The position numbers were made by a program, and so were the translations under genes. Below the pieces are notes generated by a model that had not been told where the DNA came from, did no database searches, and saw only the letters and a list, made by a program, of their open reading frames with translations. Of a stretch of 64,000 nt of DNA, positions 1 through 8,350 are shown in pieces (within the stretch, counting starts at the first letter, position 1; the number at the start of each line of letters is the position of its first letter). Origin of the DNA: Asaia astilbis JCM 15831 (GTDB lineage: Bacteria; Pseudomonadota; Alphaproteobacteria; Acetobacterales; Acetobacteraceae); NCBI RefSeq assembly GCF_000613845.1, contig NZ_BAJT01000016.1, positions 17,377 to 81,376 on the forward strand, written 5' to 3'.

Positions 1-190
1 CCGACAGAAGATGAGCCGTGCTGCGATCGAGCATTTCCTTGAAGGTAATGGTTTTGCGGCGATAAGGATCAGACCCAGGGGTAGAGCCGGTTGTCTCGAC
101 GTTGGCGAGATTTTCGGCCGCCACTTGCAGACGTTTCGCCTGCACCTGCATTCCTGCTGCGGAAATCCCGATCGTATCTGAGAAGTTCAT
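1..190 (-). CDS. flgC: Flagellar proximal rod protein FlgC (5' part, runs off window)
   Basis: Only the first 63 codons are in the window; the gene continues past base 1. The protein opens with MNFSDTIGISAAGMQVQAKR and goes on with LQVAAENLANVETTGS, the N-terminal amphipathic helix and NLANxxT motif shared by rod, hook and HAP proteins. The SDPYRRKTITF segment that follows is typical of FlgC. It lies 22 bases downstream of flgB on the same strand, the usual flgBC order. FlgC would form part of the proximal rod across the periplasm after export by the flagellar type III system. Confidence 0.93.
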   Translation of the reverse strand, partial: MNFSDTIGISAAGMQVQAKRLQVAAENLANVETTGSTPGSDPYRRKTITFKEMLDRSTAHLLS

Positions 191-212
191 GGTTTACTCT
201 TTCCGATCAGCG

Positions 213-626
213 TTAGGACGACGAGCCGAGGGCCAAAGAAAACATCGACATGTAAGTGCTGTAGGTATTGGTCGCGAGGCGCTGCTGGTCGTTAGTGGAA
301 GCGATTTTTTCAAGTTCGCTTTCCACATTTACCTGATTGCCATCGATCGAGGTGTTGCCAGCGACATGGGCAGCCGAACTTTGCAAGGATGCGGCGGTGA
401 TATGACCGGGGTCAGTGCGTGTCAGGGAAACCGCGAGATGGTTCTGTAGCACGCCCTGAAACTGCGGCACGTCACGAGCTGAGTAGCCGGGTGTGTTCGC
501 ATTCGCCACGTTGCCTGCAAGCACGGATTCCCGCGACTGCAGCCATTTCATGCGTTGAGTGGCGAGGTCGAGAACGTCCGTTCCGGTGGTGGAAGCAGCC
601 ATTTGCACTGAAGCAGCTTGCAGCAT
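213..626 (-). CDS. flgB: Flagellar proximal rod protein FlgB
   Basis: 137 residues, normal FlgB length. The motif ESVLAGNVANANTPGYSARD (about residues 33-52) is the FlgB form of the rod-protein signature, and the C-terminus carries the expected helical segment (VNVESELEKIASTNDQQRLA) that packs in the rod. FlgB is thought to be the first axial component above the MS ring. It sits directly upstream of flgC, and the pair follows the large TPR protein gene with a gap of about 130 bases. Confidence 0.95.
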   Translation of the reverse strand: MLQAASVQMAASTTGTDVLDLATQRMKWLQSRESVLAGNVANANTPGYSARDVPQFQGVLQNHLAVSLTRTDPGHITAASLQSSAAHVAGNTSIDGNQVNVESELEKIASTNDQQRLATNTYSTYMSMFSLALGSSS

Positions 627-757
627 GATAATCCTGCCAATCTTTGCGCGGCCTCAAATGTGCCGCTAAATATTTTAAATATGAAAGCACTTTAGTGCGG
701 AACTCTGACAAAGAGAAGCATAACTCTCTCTTGTAACAAAAAAACTCGATTATGTCC

Positions 758-3313
758 TCAGGGCGCGCGTTCATCATCGTTAAGCGACGCATCGTCTGCT
801 CCGCTTTGACGAAGTACTGAGAAGAGCTTTGCATGCGTATCGTCCAGACTCCGCTTGCCGATACGATCCGAAATCCATTGCAGCGAATTCTTGTCGCCCG
901 CTCGAGAGGCATCTGAAGCAAGTCTGAGTGCGAGGTCCTGCTGCGATTTGTCCAGATCACCCTGGGCGGGTATCTGCAGCATCGCTGCCGCCCGCAATTC
1001 GGCCGCTGCAGCCAGCCACTGGCCCTGATTTTCATGAAATTGCGCTCCTAGAAGGCGCGCATCCAGACCTGATGTGTTTTTGAGTAGTCCTAACCCTTTG
1101 GATTTGTCGCCTTTCATCAAGGCGATCTTGGCCCTTATGAGGTCACGGTGCGCCTGCAAGGGCTGAGGCAGCGACGTGCTTTCGGTCCGGTCGAGCGCGG
1201 CTGCAGCCGCCTCGGGCTGCTGATGCGTTAATGCTGCTTCTGCGAGGGACGCGCCCGCATCAGCCTTGCTCTCCGGCGTTTCCAAGGCAGGGATCGCTTC
1301 GGAAAGCGCCTGAGTCGCATCGTCTGACAAGCCTAGCGAAAGGAGAATTCGTCCATAAGCCGCGAGAAGTGATGCGCGAGCCGGTCCTTGTGGCAGCGCG
1401 GGCATATGAGCTTTCAAGAGAGCTGCGTTTTTGACCAGCTCTTCCTTACTCATTGCGTCATTCGTCTCGGCAGCGACACCCTGCAAAGCCTGAAGCAGGA
1501 GCTCGTTGCGGCGGGTGCTGTAGTGCGACGGCCCCCGATGCGGTACGCCTTGATCGATTATTTGAGCAGCGTTCTGCCACTGTTTGGCTTTCGCGTAGAT
1601 TTCTGCTTGCGTGAGACGAAGATTTCTCTCGCGTCCGGCTAGTCGGGCGTCAAGAATAAGATCGTCGAGTGCTTTGACGGTTTGCTCAGTCGTCAGTTTG
1701 CCGCGGTCGTGATCGAGAAGGATTTTCGCCTCGGATGCCTTTTCTGAAAGGCTGAGATCCCGATCGGTGGAGAGGGCAGAAAGTTCAGCATACGCCCGAT
1801 CATTATTATTTTGTCTCTGCGAGGCGAGCGCTCTTGCCAGACGGTAAGCAGGTTGATCGGGAAGCCTATCGAGTGCGGGAAGATCGGCAAGATCGCCATG
1901 ACGTGCAATAGCCTCCGCTACCAGAGGCAGAATCAGGTCTCTCAGGTTCGTTGGGTAAGCGCGCACACGGTCGAGATCGAGGGCAAGACGGTGCACGCTT
2001 CGACTGTCGCTTTGATCCGCGGCTTCGAGGTAGAGTGCGCGCCAGAGTTGCAGCGCTCTCTGTTGCTTCTCAGGCCAGGGACCGTCCAGGGCGCTCGCAT
2101 TTTTCGGAAAACCAAGCATCAATTCGGTCGCAGCCAGAAGGAAACGGACTTCAGGCCGTCCGACTTCTTCGGGATCGTCGCGAAGAGCGACGGTCAGAAT
2201 GCCTCGGGCTTCCATAAAAGCGCCCATGCTGAATGCGACGCGCGCCGCGTCGATGCGCTTGTCGAAGCGGTCGGCCGGTTGCGAATCGGCGGCTTTGAGA
2301 AGGCGGTCGTGATAGCGCTTGAGCAGTTCGGCGTCCGGAAGATCCTGAAGGCCCAGCCATTTGAGATCGACATCATTCGCATAAACGGATTGTCCGTCAT
2401 CTTCGAACTTACGGCCGTCTCTGTTCAGGAGAAGTCCCGATTGGACGGCGACCAGAGCAATGTCTGGGTCACGTGCTGCAATGACCACGCCCTCAAGGGT
2501 TGGCCAGACATCGTAACCCTGGGCGTGTCGCATCGCCAGTATTCCCCCGTCATCGAGAAGCGACGTGCCGACAAGCAATCTCTCATTGGTTGAGGGGTCT
2601 GCCACAGTCAGAACGCGTCCACTTCGACGCATGGGATACAATATGCCCTCATTGACCGCAGACGGGTTAATGACGTGATTTTCGTGCGTTTTCACGTTGG
2701 GTGGCGCTTTGTCTCCAAGAACCCATCCCTCGGCGCGCTGGTAAAGAAAGAGTTGTCGGGTATCGTCCCGTTTGAGCTGAATGAGCGTCGCGTCAGGAAG
2801 GAGACTTACCGTTAATGAGGCAAAAAAACCGCTTCCATGGATGGTGCTAGTATCCATCGGAAAGGCATTATCTACGACGATGATGAGTCGATCGCCGCTC
2901 TCAAAAGCGGCTATTCCAGCTTGCGACGGTATGGGCAACAACACCTGGTCGACAGCCGCTCCATCGAACGCAGGGCCTGCCGCTGCTGGCGCACCGTTGT
3001 TCGGCGGGGCAACGGGAAACGTCCCTTTCCCGACATGACCTTTCGCCGCGTCGGATTGCGTCGGTGCGTCGAGAATTTTCGCACGCCAAGATGGGGGGAG
3101 GCCGTTAACGAGATCACCAGATGTCAAGTGGGATGGGTCAGTCGCCACCGACTCCTTCGGTGCAGGGGCTGGTGGCGAAGACTTATGCTGGCGATCTGGA
3201 GAGTGCTTTTGGGGCGCACCCTGCACCGGGGCAGCGAGAAGGCAGCCGTAAACGATGGCGCCGCATTTATAGCGGAGCCTGGGAGACGTGAACTTAATTA
3301 TGCTGAAAACCAC
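758..3313 (-). CDS. Large secreted TPR-type protein of the flagellar island, function unknown
   Basis: 851 residues. A basic N-terminus and hydrophobic stretch ending near ...LLAAPVQGA (about residue 33) look like a Sec signal peptide, so the protein is probably periplasmic. After a Pro/Ser/Lys-rich linker comes a beta-rich region (about 90-300), then from about 340 to the end repeated Ala/Leu/Asp-rich helical hairpins of TPR/SEL1 type (for example RFDKRIDAARVAFSMGAFME, then ARASLLAAYGRILLSLGLSD). I do not recognise a named family. Its position upstream of flgB-flgC, same strand, suggests a scaffold or assembly role at the rod or in the periplasm; that is inference. The start is uncertain, since no strong RBS was identified. 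Overlapping ORFs on both strands are shadows. Confidence 0.85.
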   Translation of the reverse strand: MVFSIIKFTSPRLRYKCGAIVYGCLLAAPVQGAPQKHSPDRQHKSSPPAPAPKESVATDPSHLTSGDLVNGLPPSWRAKILDAPTQSDAAKGHVGKGTFPVAPPNNGAPAAAGPAFDGAAVDQVLLPIPSQAGIAAFESGDRLIIVVDNAFPMDTSTIHGSGFFASLTVSLLPDATLIQLKRDDTRQLFLYQRAEGWVLGDKAPPNVKTHENHVINPSAVNEGILYPMRRSGRVLTVADPSTNERLLVGTSLLDDGGILAMRHAQGYDVWPTLEGVVIAARDPDIALVAVQSGLLLNRDGRKFEDDGQSVYANDVDLKWLGLQDLPDAELLKRYHDRLLKAADSQPADRFDKRIDAARVAFSMGAFMEARGILTVALRDDPEEVGRPEVRFLLAATELMLGFPKNASALDGPWPEKQQRALQLWRALYLEAADQSDSRSVHRLALDLDRVRAYPTNLRDLILPLVAEAIARHGDLADLPALDRLPDQPAYRLARALASQRQNNNDRAYAELSALSTDRDLSLSEKASEAKILLDHDRGKLTTEQTVKALDDLILDARLAGRERNLRLTQAEIYAKAKQWQNAAQIIDQGVPHRGPSHYSTRRNELLLQALQGVAAETNDAMSKEELVKNAALLKAHMPALPQGPARASLLAAYGRILLSLGLSDDATQALSEAIPALETPESKADAGASLAEAALTHQQPEAAAAALDRTESTSLPQPLQAHRDLIRAKIALMKGDKSKGLGLLKNTSGLDARLLGAQFHENQGQWLAAAAELRAAAMLQIPAQGDLDKSQQDLALRLASDASRAGDKNSLQWISDRIGKRSLDDTHAKLFSVLRQSGADDASLNDDERAP

Positions 3314-3407
3314 CTTCTATACTGCCGATCCATGAGGCTGAAATTGAGTATCTTCTAGGATTAGGAGCACTGGGGGGCTCAGACAAGAGAGCGACCTCTA
3401 ACTTTCC

Positions 3408-3641
3408 TCAAGTGAGGAAATTGATCGCCTGGCTCAACGTTGAGGAGCTTTTCGATCCGCTGGAGCGCAAGAGACCGCCATTGGAATCGAAATCGCTCGA
3501 CAAAGTAGAAGCTGTTTTCTCGACAGCTTTTGCGATTTGATTTTGGCCCGTCCGCGCAGTGTTATAGGCGTCATGCGACGCAGAGACACTCGATTGACGC
3601 AGGTAATTTGAAATAGTCGATGCGGCGGAAATATCTGACAT
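3408..3641 (-). CDS. Small Ser/Thr-rich protein of the flagellar island, unknown function
   Basis: 77 residues from the ATG at 3641, chosen because GAGGGC lies just upstream; an upstream in-frame ATG at 3686 has no RBS. The sequence is hydrophilic, Ser/Ala/Asn-rich and has no signal peptide or membrane segment. The pattern (SNYLRQSSVSASHDAYNTAR, then a Ser-rich C-terminus ending INFLT) resembles small exported flagellar or chaperone-client proteins, but I do not recognise a family. It lies between the large TPR protein and the AT-rich regulatory region of the CtrA-like gene. Confidence 0.6.
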   Translation of the reverse strand: MSDISAASTISNYLRQSSVSASHDAYNTARTGQNQIAKAVEKTASTLSSDFDSNGGLLRSSGSKSSSTLSQAINFLT

Positions 3642-3730
3642 GCTGCCCTCTTCGGCGTCGAATGATTGCGCGGTTATATTCCGCACTCTTGTGAAATAGA
3701 CTTGTAATTATTGAGCAAGGCTTAACGCCG

Positions 3731-4050
3731 ACACATGGAAGTCCGTGTGCGGTAATTTTTTGTTAAGCGCATTTTGTAAAGTGGTTCGCGTTCGAGAACG
3801 CTTTTTCATATTTAAATCCAACACCACATTCTTAGCATGGAAGTTCGCTACGTAAAATTATTTTTTCGGGCACTGTCGAACGTTCGGCGCCTATTGGGAG
3901 TTACACGGGCGCAGCTATTTCGCTTTCGAATGGGGTTTAACGTTCTTTTGCTCACACGGGAAAAGATTTTGCCGCATTTTGCTACAAAGGAGTGGTGCTT
4001 CGAGAATGACTGATGTATGCGTCGAATTAGCCGCAACACATGGAAGTTCG
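3731..4050. repeat. Three direct repeats of ATGGAAGTYCG upstream of the CtrA-like regulator
   Basis: The motif ATGGAAGTYCG occurs at about 3735, 3837 and 4040. The first and third copies are both preceded by ACAC. Spacings are 102 and 203 bases, close to one and two times 101-102. A weak match (ATGGGGTTTAACG) lies near 3930, roughly where a fourth copy would be expected. Short palindromes lie between the copies: GCGTTCGAGAACGC near 3788 and CGAACGTTCG near 3877. There is no credible gene in this stretch (3642-4175). The repeats could be regulator binding sites or the remains of a tandem duplication. Confidence 0.55.
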
Positions 4051-4064
4051 TGGCGCTCATTCAA

Positions 4065-4080
4065 TGTGACGCGAGTCACA
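4065..4080. promoter_or_regulatory. CRP/FNR-type palindrome TGTGA-N6-TCACA
   Basis: TGTGACGCGAGTCACA is a perfect match to the classical CRP-family core TGTGA-N6-TCACA, with six-base arms around a four-base centre. It lies 96 bases before the ATG of the CtrA-like regulator, in an AT-rich intergenic region followed by TATAATTATTTG-like sequence. Control of the flagellar regulator by a CRP/FNR-family protein is inference. Confidence 0.5.
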
Positions 4081-4175
4081 GAAAAATTTTCTAAAATCTT
4101 TCCTCAATAAGAATTTGTTAAATAAACGTAGATATAATTATTTGTATCGCAAAAAAAATTAGGCGGTGAATTACA

Positions 4176-4973
4176 ATGCGCGTTTTGTGTGTTGGTGAAA
4201 ATATTTTATATGGTCGTCCGAGCGAAGCCCTTTCTAAGGCTGCCGTTGCGGGCTCATTGTCCCTTGCGACAAGTGAATTGTCGGGTGTCGTCGAGACGCT
4301 GCGTCGCTCCCATTACGATATAGTCGTCGTACAGCAATCTGCTTCGGACGTGCGCATCGTGCGACAGATCCGAAAAGGAAAGATTTCTGCGCCGATCGTC
4401 GTTGTGCGACGTGACGGAACCGCGACCGGAGAAGTCGAACTTCTCACTGCCGGTGCAGATGATTGCGTTGCCGAAACTGCAGACCACACGGTGCTTTTGG
4501 CCAGGCTCCGCGCCGTTATCCGGCGCGCTGGCGGCCATGACAGCGCGACGCTCCATATCGGACGTTTGACGGTCGGCATCGAGCGCCGCGAGGTACATAT
4601 CGATGCAGCGGTCGTTCCGTTGACACGCAAGGAATATGATCTGTTTGTTTTGCTTGCGATGCGCAAGACGCAGGTTCTCAGCAAGGAAGTTCTGCTCGAT
4701 AGCCTCTACAGCGGTGAAGACGAGCCGTTTGGTAAAGTGATCGACGTCATGATCTGCAAGATCAGAAAGAAGATCCGAGCTTTCGGGATCGATGAGCCTT
4801 TCACCACTCAGTGGGGTATCGGTTATCGCTTAAATGAGAGTGCGTTTAATCCAGTGACAGTCACTCTGCCTCAAGAGGATTATCGTATCAGGCCAGCAGT
4901 GAGAGAGAACTGCCTGCCGGTTCTTGCTGGCATCAATATTCTTGGGATTGTAGCACCAGCAAATCGCCCCTGA
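4176..4973 (+). CDS. Atypical OmpR/CtrA-type transcriptional regulator (FtcR-like) with a degenerate receiver
   Basis: 265 residues. Residues about 1-120 align with a receiver domain and about 130-235 with a CtrA-like winged helix; the segment VVPLTRKEYDLFVLLAMRK followed by YSGEDEPFGKVIDVMICKIR closely matches CtrA. The receiver looks non-phosphorylatable: the usual Asp after strand 3 is Gln53 (YDIVVVQ), the acidic pocket is reduced to Glu8, and the conserved Thr/Ser and Lys are absent. In this it recalls FtcR of Brucella, a flagellar master regulator. A clear RBS (AGGCGGTGA) precedes the ATG. Upstream lie three direct repeats and a CRP-type site, downstream a strong terminator. The likely role is control of surrounding flagellar operons by a phosphorylation-independent mechanism. 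Confidence 0.85.
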   Translation: MRVLCVGENILYGRPSEALSKAAVAGSLSLATSELSGVVETLRRSHYDIVVVQQSASDVRIVRQIRKGKISAPIVVVRRDGTATGEVELLTAGADDCVAETADHTVLLARLRAVIRRAGGHDSATLHIGRLTVGIERREVHIDAAVVPLTRKEYDLFVLLAMRKTQVLSKEVLLDSLYSGEDEPFGKVIDVMICKIRKKIRAFGIDEPFTTQWGIGYRLNESAFNPVTVTLPQEDYRIRPAVRENCLPVLAGINILGIVAPANRP

Positions 4974-5013
4974 TCCGGGTCATCCAGCAAAAATAAACGC
5001 CGTGGAATTTTTT

Positions 5014-5044
5014 CCCCGTTGCGGATAACGCAGCGGGGTTTTTC
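5014..5044 (+). terminator. Rho-independent terminator after the CtrA-like regulator
   Basis: CCCCGTTGCG and CGCAGCGGGG form a ten-pair stem (one G-U) around GATAA, followed by TTTTTC. It lies about 40 bases after the regulator's stop. Confidence 0.85.
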
Positions 5045-5118
5045 TTATTTGACTCTCTAAGTTTGTCCTGCGCGTAGGCAGTCATGGCAGCGCCATGCCT
5101 CGCATTGCCCTCATATAA

Positions 5119-5385
5119 CCAAAAGTCGAACGGCGTGAGATGTCGGTCCGGGCAGACCCGGTGCCCTTGCGGCCGAAAAGGAAGGCATACTCGTGTGATC
5201 AACTGCGTACGAGATGCTGACCTTCGATAGCGCGGCTCTGCTAGATCATCGGAAGACGAGCCGTTCGTCGGCGTGATCGACGTCAGGGTTTGTGCAATCC
5301 CGAAGGTACCCGTTTTTTCGGGAGCAAAGCGTTGTTCACCGTCAAAGGGAAAACAGTTGCTGACTGAATAGCGCTGCTCCTGATC
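5119..5385 (+). pseudogene. Decayed second copy of the CtrA-like regulator (DNA-binding domain)
   Basis: No ORF spans this stretch, but it reads as a broken paralogue of the gene at 4176-4973. VERREMSVRADPVPL (from 5125) parallels IERREVHIDAAVVPL; TAYEML (about 5210) parallels RKEYDLF; EDEPFVGVIDVRVC (from 5252) parallels EDEPFGKVIDVMIC. At DNA level GAAGACGAGCCGTT and GTGATCGACGTCA are identical in both copies with the same seven-base spacing between them. Frame changes and stops separate the blocks, so it cannot encode the domain. It lies between the regulator's terminator and the flgD terminator. I read it as a tandem duplication followed by decay. Confidence 0.7.
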
Positions 5386-5522
5386 CAGGGACCGGATTTG
5401 GCGCATAAAGCTGACTGAATCACGCCCGCGATGAGCGGAGATCGCAGCTTGTAACCTCAACGAGGTCAATATTTCGGTGATTGTTGCGCCAGGGCATCGC
5501 CGTTGATCGACGCATAGGAAGG

Positions 5523-5569
5523 CAAAAAAGCCCAAAGAGGGCTCCCCGCTGCGTGAGGCACAGCGGGGA
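5523..5569 (-). terminator. Terminator of the flgD operon (two adjacent hairpins)
   Basis: On the minus strand just after the flgD stop there is a hairpin TCCCCGCTG/CAGCGGGGA (5543-5569). It is followed at once by AGCCC-TCTTT-GGGCT and a run of six T (5524-5543), a canonical intrinsic terminator. Confidence 0.85.
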
Positions 5570-5578
5570 TTGTCGCAC

Positions 5579-6325
5579 TCAGCTCTCGGTGGTAGCGGCT
5601 GTCGAGGCCTTGCTGAAGTTCGTAACGCTCGAAACGGGGATCGACGCGCGACCCATTTCGACAACGACACCCGAGCTTCCCTTGCTTACGCCGGTGACGG
5701 TTCCAGAGACGCTGAACGGGAGATCCGACGTTGTCCCGGTGGAGTCCATCGTTTTGACCGAAACGCTGTAAGCGCCGTCGGCAAGCTTGTTTCCGGAATT
5801 GTCGGTTCCGTCCCACTTCCAGGTATTCGTGCTGGAGGCGGCGGCGCCGGTATCTGTCTTGACGATTTTACCGCTCGAATCGCTGACCGCGATCGCGACG
5901 GTTTGACCCTGAGTTGCGGAGAAGCTCAGAGATGCCGAGCTGTTCTGTAGCGGCAAGGTCGTAGAGGTAGCTGTTGCGACCTGACCAATCCACTGGCTGC
6001 CCGAGCTGAGCTGGCTGCTTTCGTTGAGAGAAATGAGTGTGGAGAGGTTGGTGTTGGTCTGTACCTGCTGTTCCGTTCCGGCAAATTGGACCAGCTCAGA
6101 AGTGAAGGAGTCTGAGCTCATTGGGCTGCTCGGATCCTGATGCTGCAGCTGCGTTGTCAGGAGCGTCAGGAAGGTCGTGTAATTATTCGCGAGGGACGAG
6201 AGCCCGAGGCTCGACGACGAGCTTGAACTCGAGGAGCTGCTGGATGTGGAGTTGGCCGACGCCTTCGCGGTTGCTTCGGCTGCCTGGATGAGTTTGGCTT
6301 CGTTGCTGACGGTTGACGTATCCAT
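5579..6325 (-). CDS. flgD: Flagellar hook capping protein FlgD
   Basis: 248 residues, usual length. After a low-complexity N-terminus with a run of 12-13 Ser (about residues 27-39) comes the FlgD signature NYTTFLTLLTTQLQHQDPSS (about 48-67), then FTSELVQFAGTEQQVQTN. The C-terminal half holds the FlgD tudor/Ig-like domain (TNTWKWDGTDNSGNKLADGA, about 165-184). It caps the growing hook. It is the last gene of the minus-strand flhA-to-flgD block, downstream of fliK, and is followed by a double terminator. The Ser run is coded by mixed Ser codons, so length variation by slippage is possible but not strongly favoured. Confidence 0.95.
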   Translation of the reverse strand: MDTSTVSNEAKLIQAAEATAKASANSTSSSSSSSSSSSSLGLSSLANNYTTFLTLLTTQLQHQDPSSPMSSDSFTSELVQFAGTEQQVQTNTNLSTLISLNESSQLSSGSQWIGQVATATSTTLPLQNSSASLSFSATQGQTVAIAVSDSSGKIVKTDTGAAASSTNTWKWDGTDNSGNKLADGAYSVSVKTMDSTGTTSDLPFSVSGTVTGVSKGSSGVVVEMGRASIPVSSVTNFSKASTAATTES

Positions 6326-6399
6326 AAATGTCTTCCTTTGAAATAGGTTCTTCTAAAAGGGCGCCGTCCACCGAAAGCGAGGCGCGCGAGGGAGATGAC

Positions 6400-8316
6400 T
6401 TAAGCCGTAATATTGACGCCACCTCCTGCCTCGACCGCTGTCGACGCCTCACGCAGCGGTACAATGGAGGTGTCTGTCTCGCTGGATAGTGTGCCCTGAA
6501 TCCAGGGGCGTGTATTGGAGCCGCCCTGCTGGTTCTGTTGTGGGGTGTTGCCCATGAAATTGCCGGACAGATCGGGGCGGCTGGACGAATCCTGCTGTCC
6601 GTCACCGCGCTTCGAATCTCCCGTGTTAACGGCAGCCGCCACAACATCGAGCTTCATTCCATTTGTATCAATTCCAGCAGAGCTCAGGGCTGCGAGAAGA
6701 TCCTTCTTGTTATTGGCCAAATGCTCAGCTGTTTTTGTGTCGTCGCTCTGAAGAACGATCCTCGTTGCCAAGCCACCTTCGCCCTCGAAAATAAGCCGGA
6801 CTGGCGTGTTATCTTCCGTCTGTACCGTCATTGAGAGAGAGCTCGACAGGTCTGCGCCCGAGGCGCCCTGGTCGGAGAGGCTCGTCTTGGCGGCTTCGGC
6901 CGTAGCGAAAGTAGTCGTCTGCTGGGGCGTCTGTGTCTGGCTTGTCGTGTTCGCCACGAGTGACTGGAATGTCACAGGATGAGACGTGTTCGTCGCAAGT
7001 TGCAAGACCGGGCTTTTGGCTGCGTTCTCGGTGCTTGGCTCGTCGTCTTTGGAAGAGGAAGAGTCGTCGCCCGACATGGACTGATGGTGTGACATATCCG
7101 CGCTACTGAGCGTGACCGGCGCCTGGGCCTGCACAGGCTGGTTCGTCGTCGTTCGTGCAAGGGGGGTCGCTGTCGATTCTGCTCCTGAAACCGGGAGGCG
7201 CGTCGATTGACTTCCGATTGTCTGGGCGAACGGCGTCGTCTGTACCTGGGCGGAAAATGCGCCACTTGTCAGGCTCATAGTCTGATCAGAGGGCGCTACA
7301 CTGTTCTGTGTCAGTTCCTCCGAGACAGGAGGCTTTGCTTGATCGGTCTTCTCATCCAAGATGAATGCTGTCGAGACCGACTGGATTACTGGTGCCGAAT
7401 CCTTGTTTGAGACATCTGGACTGGTCGATCCCGCCTTGACGGTCACATTCGATATCTGCGCACCATTAGGTGCCACTGAAAAAGCAGCAGAAGGCGTAGC
7501 GCCTGAGATCGCGCCGAGAGAACTGAGAGTCGCACCCGAGCCAGCGCTCGCAACGACGACTTTCGGCGCTGCTGACGAAGGTAATGACCAGTCGGCACCT
7601 AAAACGGCTTTCTGTGAGGGAAGCTGAATTACGCCTACGGAGGCCTGTGGTGAGGACGTCGTCGTGTCGCCCAAGTTGGACGTCACGGCAGAGCTGAGCG
7701 TCGACAGGCCCCAGGACGCATCTGCCGATCCCGTGGCGCTGACCAGACTGGCTCCAACGGACGCCGACATGATGCCACTGGTTGTTGCTTCTGCTGGCTG
7801 AGCTGGAAGGGCGGAACTCTGCAAAGACGCCCCCATAAACAGGGAAGCGAAGGTAAGGGCATCGACAAACTGGGTTGTCGTTGCCTGGCTTGCCGCGGCG
7901 CTCGTCAGGTTCGTGTCTTCATCATCTACCGAGGCATTGCCGGAGGTCGCGTGTCCAGACGATGTCACATTTGCCAGCGTCGCGTCTGCACTTGCCGGGG
8001 CAGGTGCTGGCGAAGTGGGCTGCTCGGAGGGCAGGGAGGCATTTGCATCGGTATTTGCGTCGACGCTGCTACCGCTGTTGTCTGAAGAACTGTCAGAAGG
8101 AATGGTGTTTTGACGGCTCGACGACGTGTCATTGCGCTGCGTACCGGCATTCGCTGCTTGCAGCTGTGTGCTGAAGCTGTCACTCGAGCTCGTTCCGACC
8201 GTCGCCTGATTGGTTTTGACTGACCCGCCTTGCAGAGCGTCAAGAAGCGATGTCGCTTTTCGCCCGGCCAATCTGGTGGAGCCCTCAGCGGCCGACGGAT
8301 TTACCGGAACTCTCAT
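6400..8316 (-). CDS. fliK: Flagellar hook-length control protein FliK
   Basis: 638 residues, long and low in complexity: Ser/Thr/Ala/Gln-rich from the N-terminus to about residue 500, as expected for the extended ruler segment. A compact FliK C-terminal domain follows (NTPVRLIFEGEGGLATRIVL, then AGIDTNGMKLDVVAA, about 505-570), which would trigger the export specificity switch through FlhB. It lies between motA and flgD. Several long ORFs on the opposite strand are compositional shadows. Confidence 0.88.
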   Translation of the reverse strand: MRVPVNPSAAEGSTRLAGRKATSLLDALQGGSVKTNQATVGTSSSDSFSTQLQAANAGTQRNDTSSSRQNTIPSDSSSDNSGSSVDANTDANASLPSEQPTSPAPAPASADATLANVTSSGHATSGNASVDDEDTNLTSAAASQATTTQFVDALTFASLFMGASLQSSALPAQPAEATTSGIMSASVGASLVSATGSADASWGLSTLSSAVTSNLGDTTTSSPQASVGVIQLPSQKAVLGADWSLPSSAAPKVVVASAGSGATLSSLGAISGATPSAAFSVAPNGAQISNVTVKAGSTSPDVSNKDSAPVIQSVSTAFILDEKTDQAKPPVSEELTQNSVAPSDQTMSLTSGAFSAQVQTTPFAQTIGSQSTRLPVSGAESTATPLARTTTNQPVQAQAPVTLSSADMSHHQSMSGDDSSSSKDDEPSTENAAKSPVLQLATNTSHPVTFQSLVANTTSQTQTPQQTTTFATAEAAKTSLSDQGASGADLSSSLSMTVQTEDNTPVRLIFEGEGGLATRIVLQSDDTKTAEHLANNKKDLLAALSSAGIDTNGMKLDVVAAAVNTGDSKRGDGQQDSSSRPDLSGNFMGNTPQQNQQGGSNTRPWIQGTLSSETDTSIVPLREASTAVEAGGGVNITA

Positions 8317-8350
8317 GACTTATCCCCTGCGTGCGACTGTAGGCTCATAC

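Noticed and set aside
1811..2593. 260-codon plus-strand ORF inside the large TPR gene
   Set aside because: It lies fully opposite a long, well-patterned minus-strand protein and has no recognisable features; a GC-driven shadow.
6205..6246. Ser run in FlgD as a phase-variable repeat
   Set aside because: The codons are mixed (AGC, TCG, AGT, TCA and others), so there is no uniform short tandem unit for slippage.
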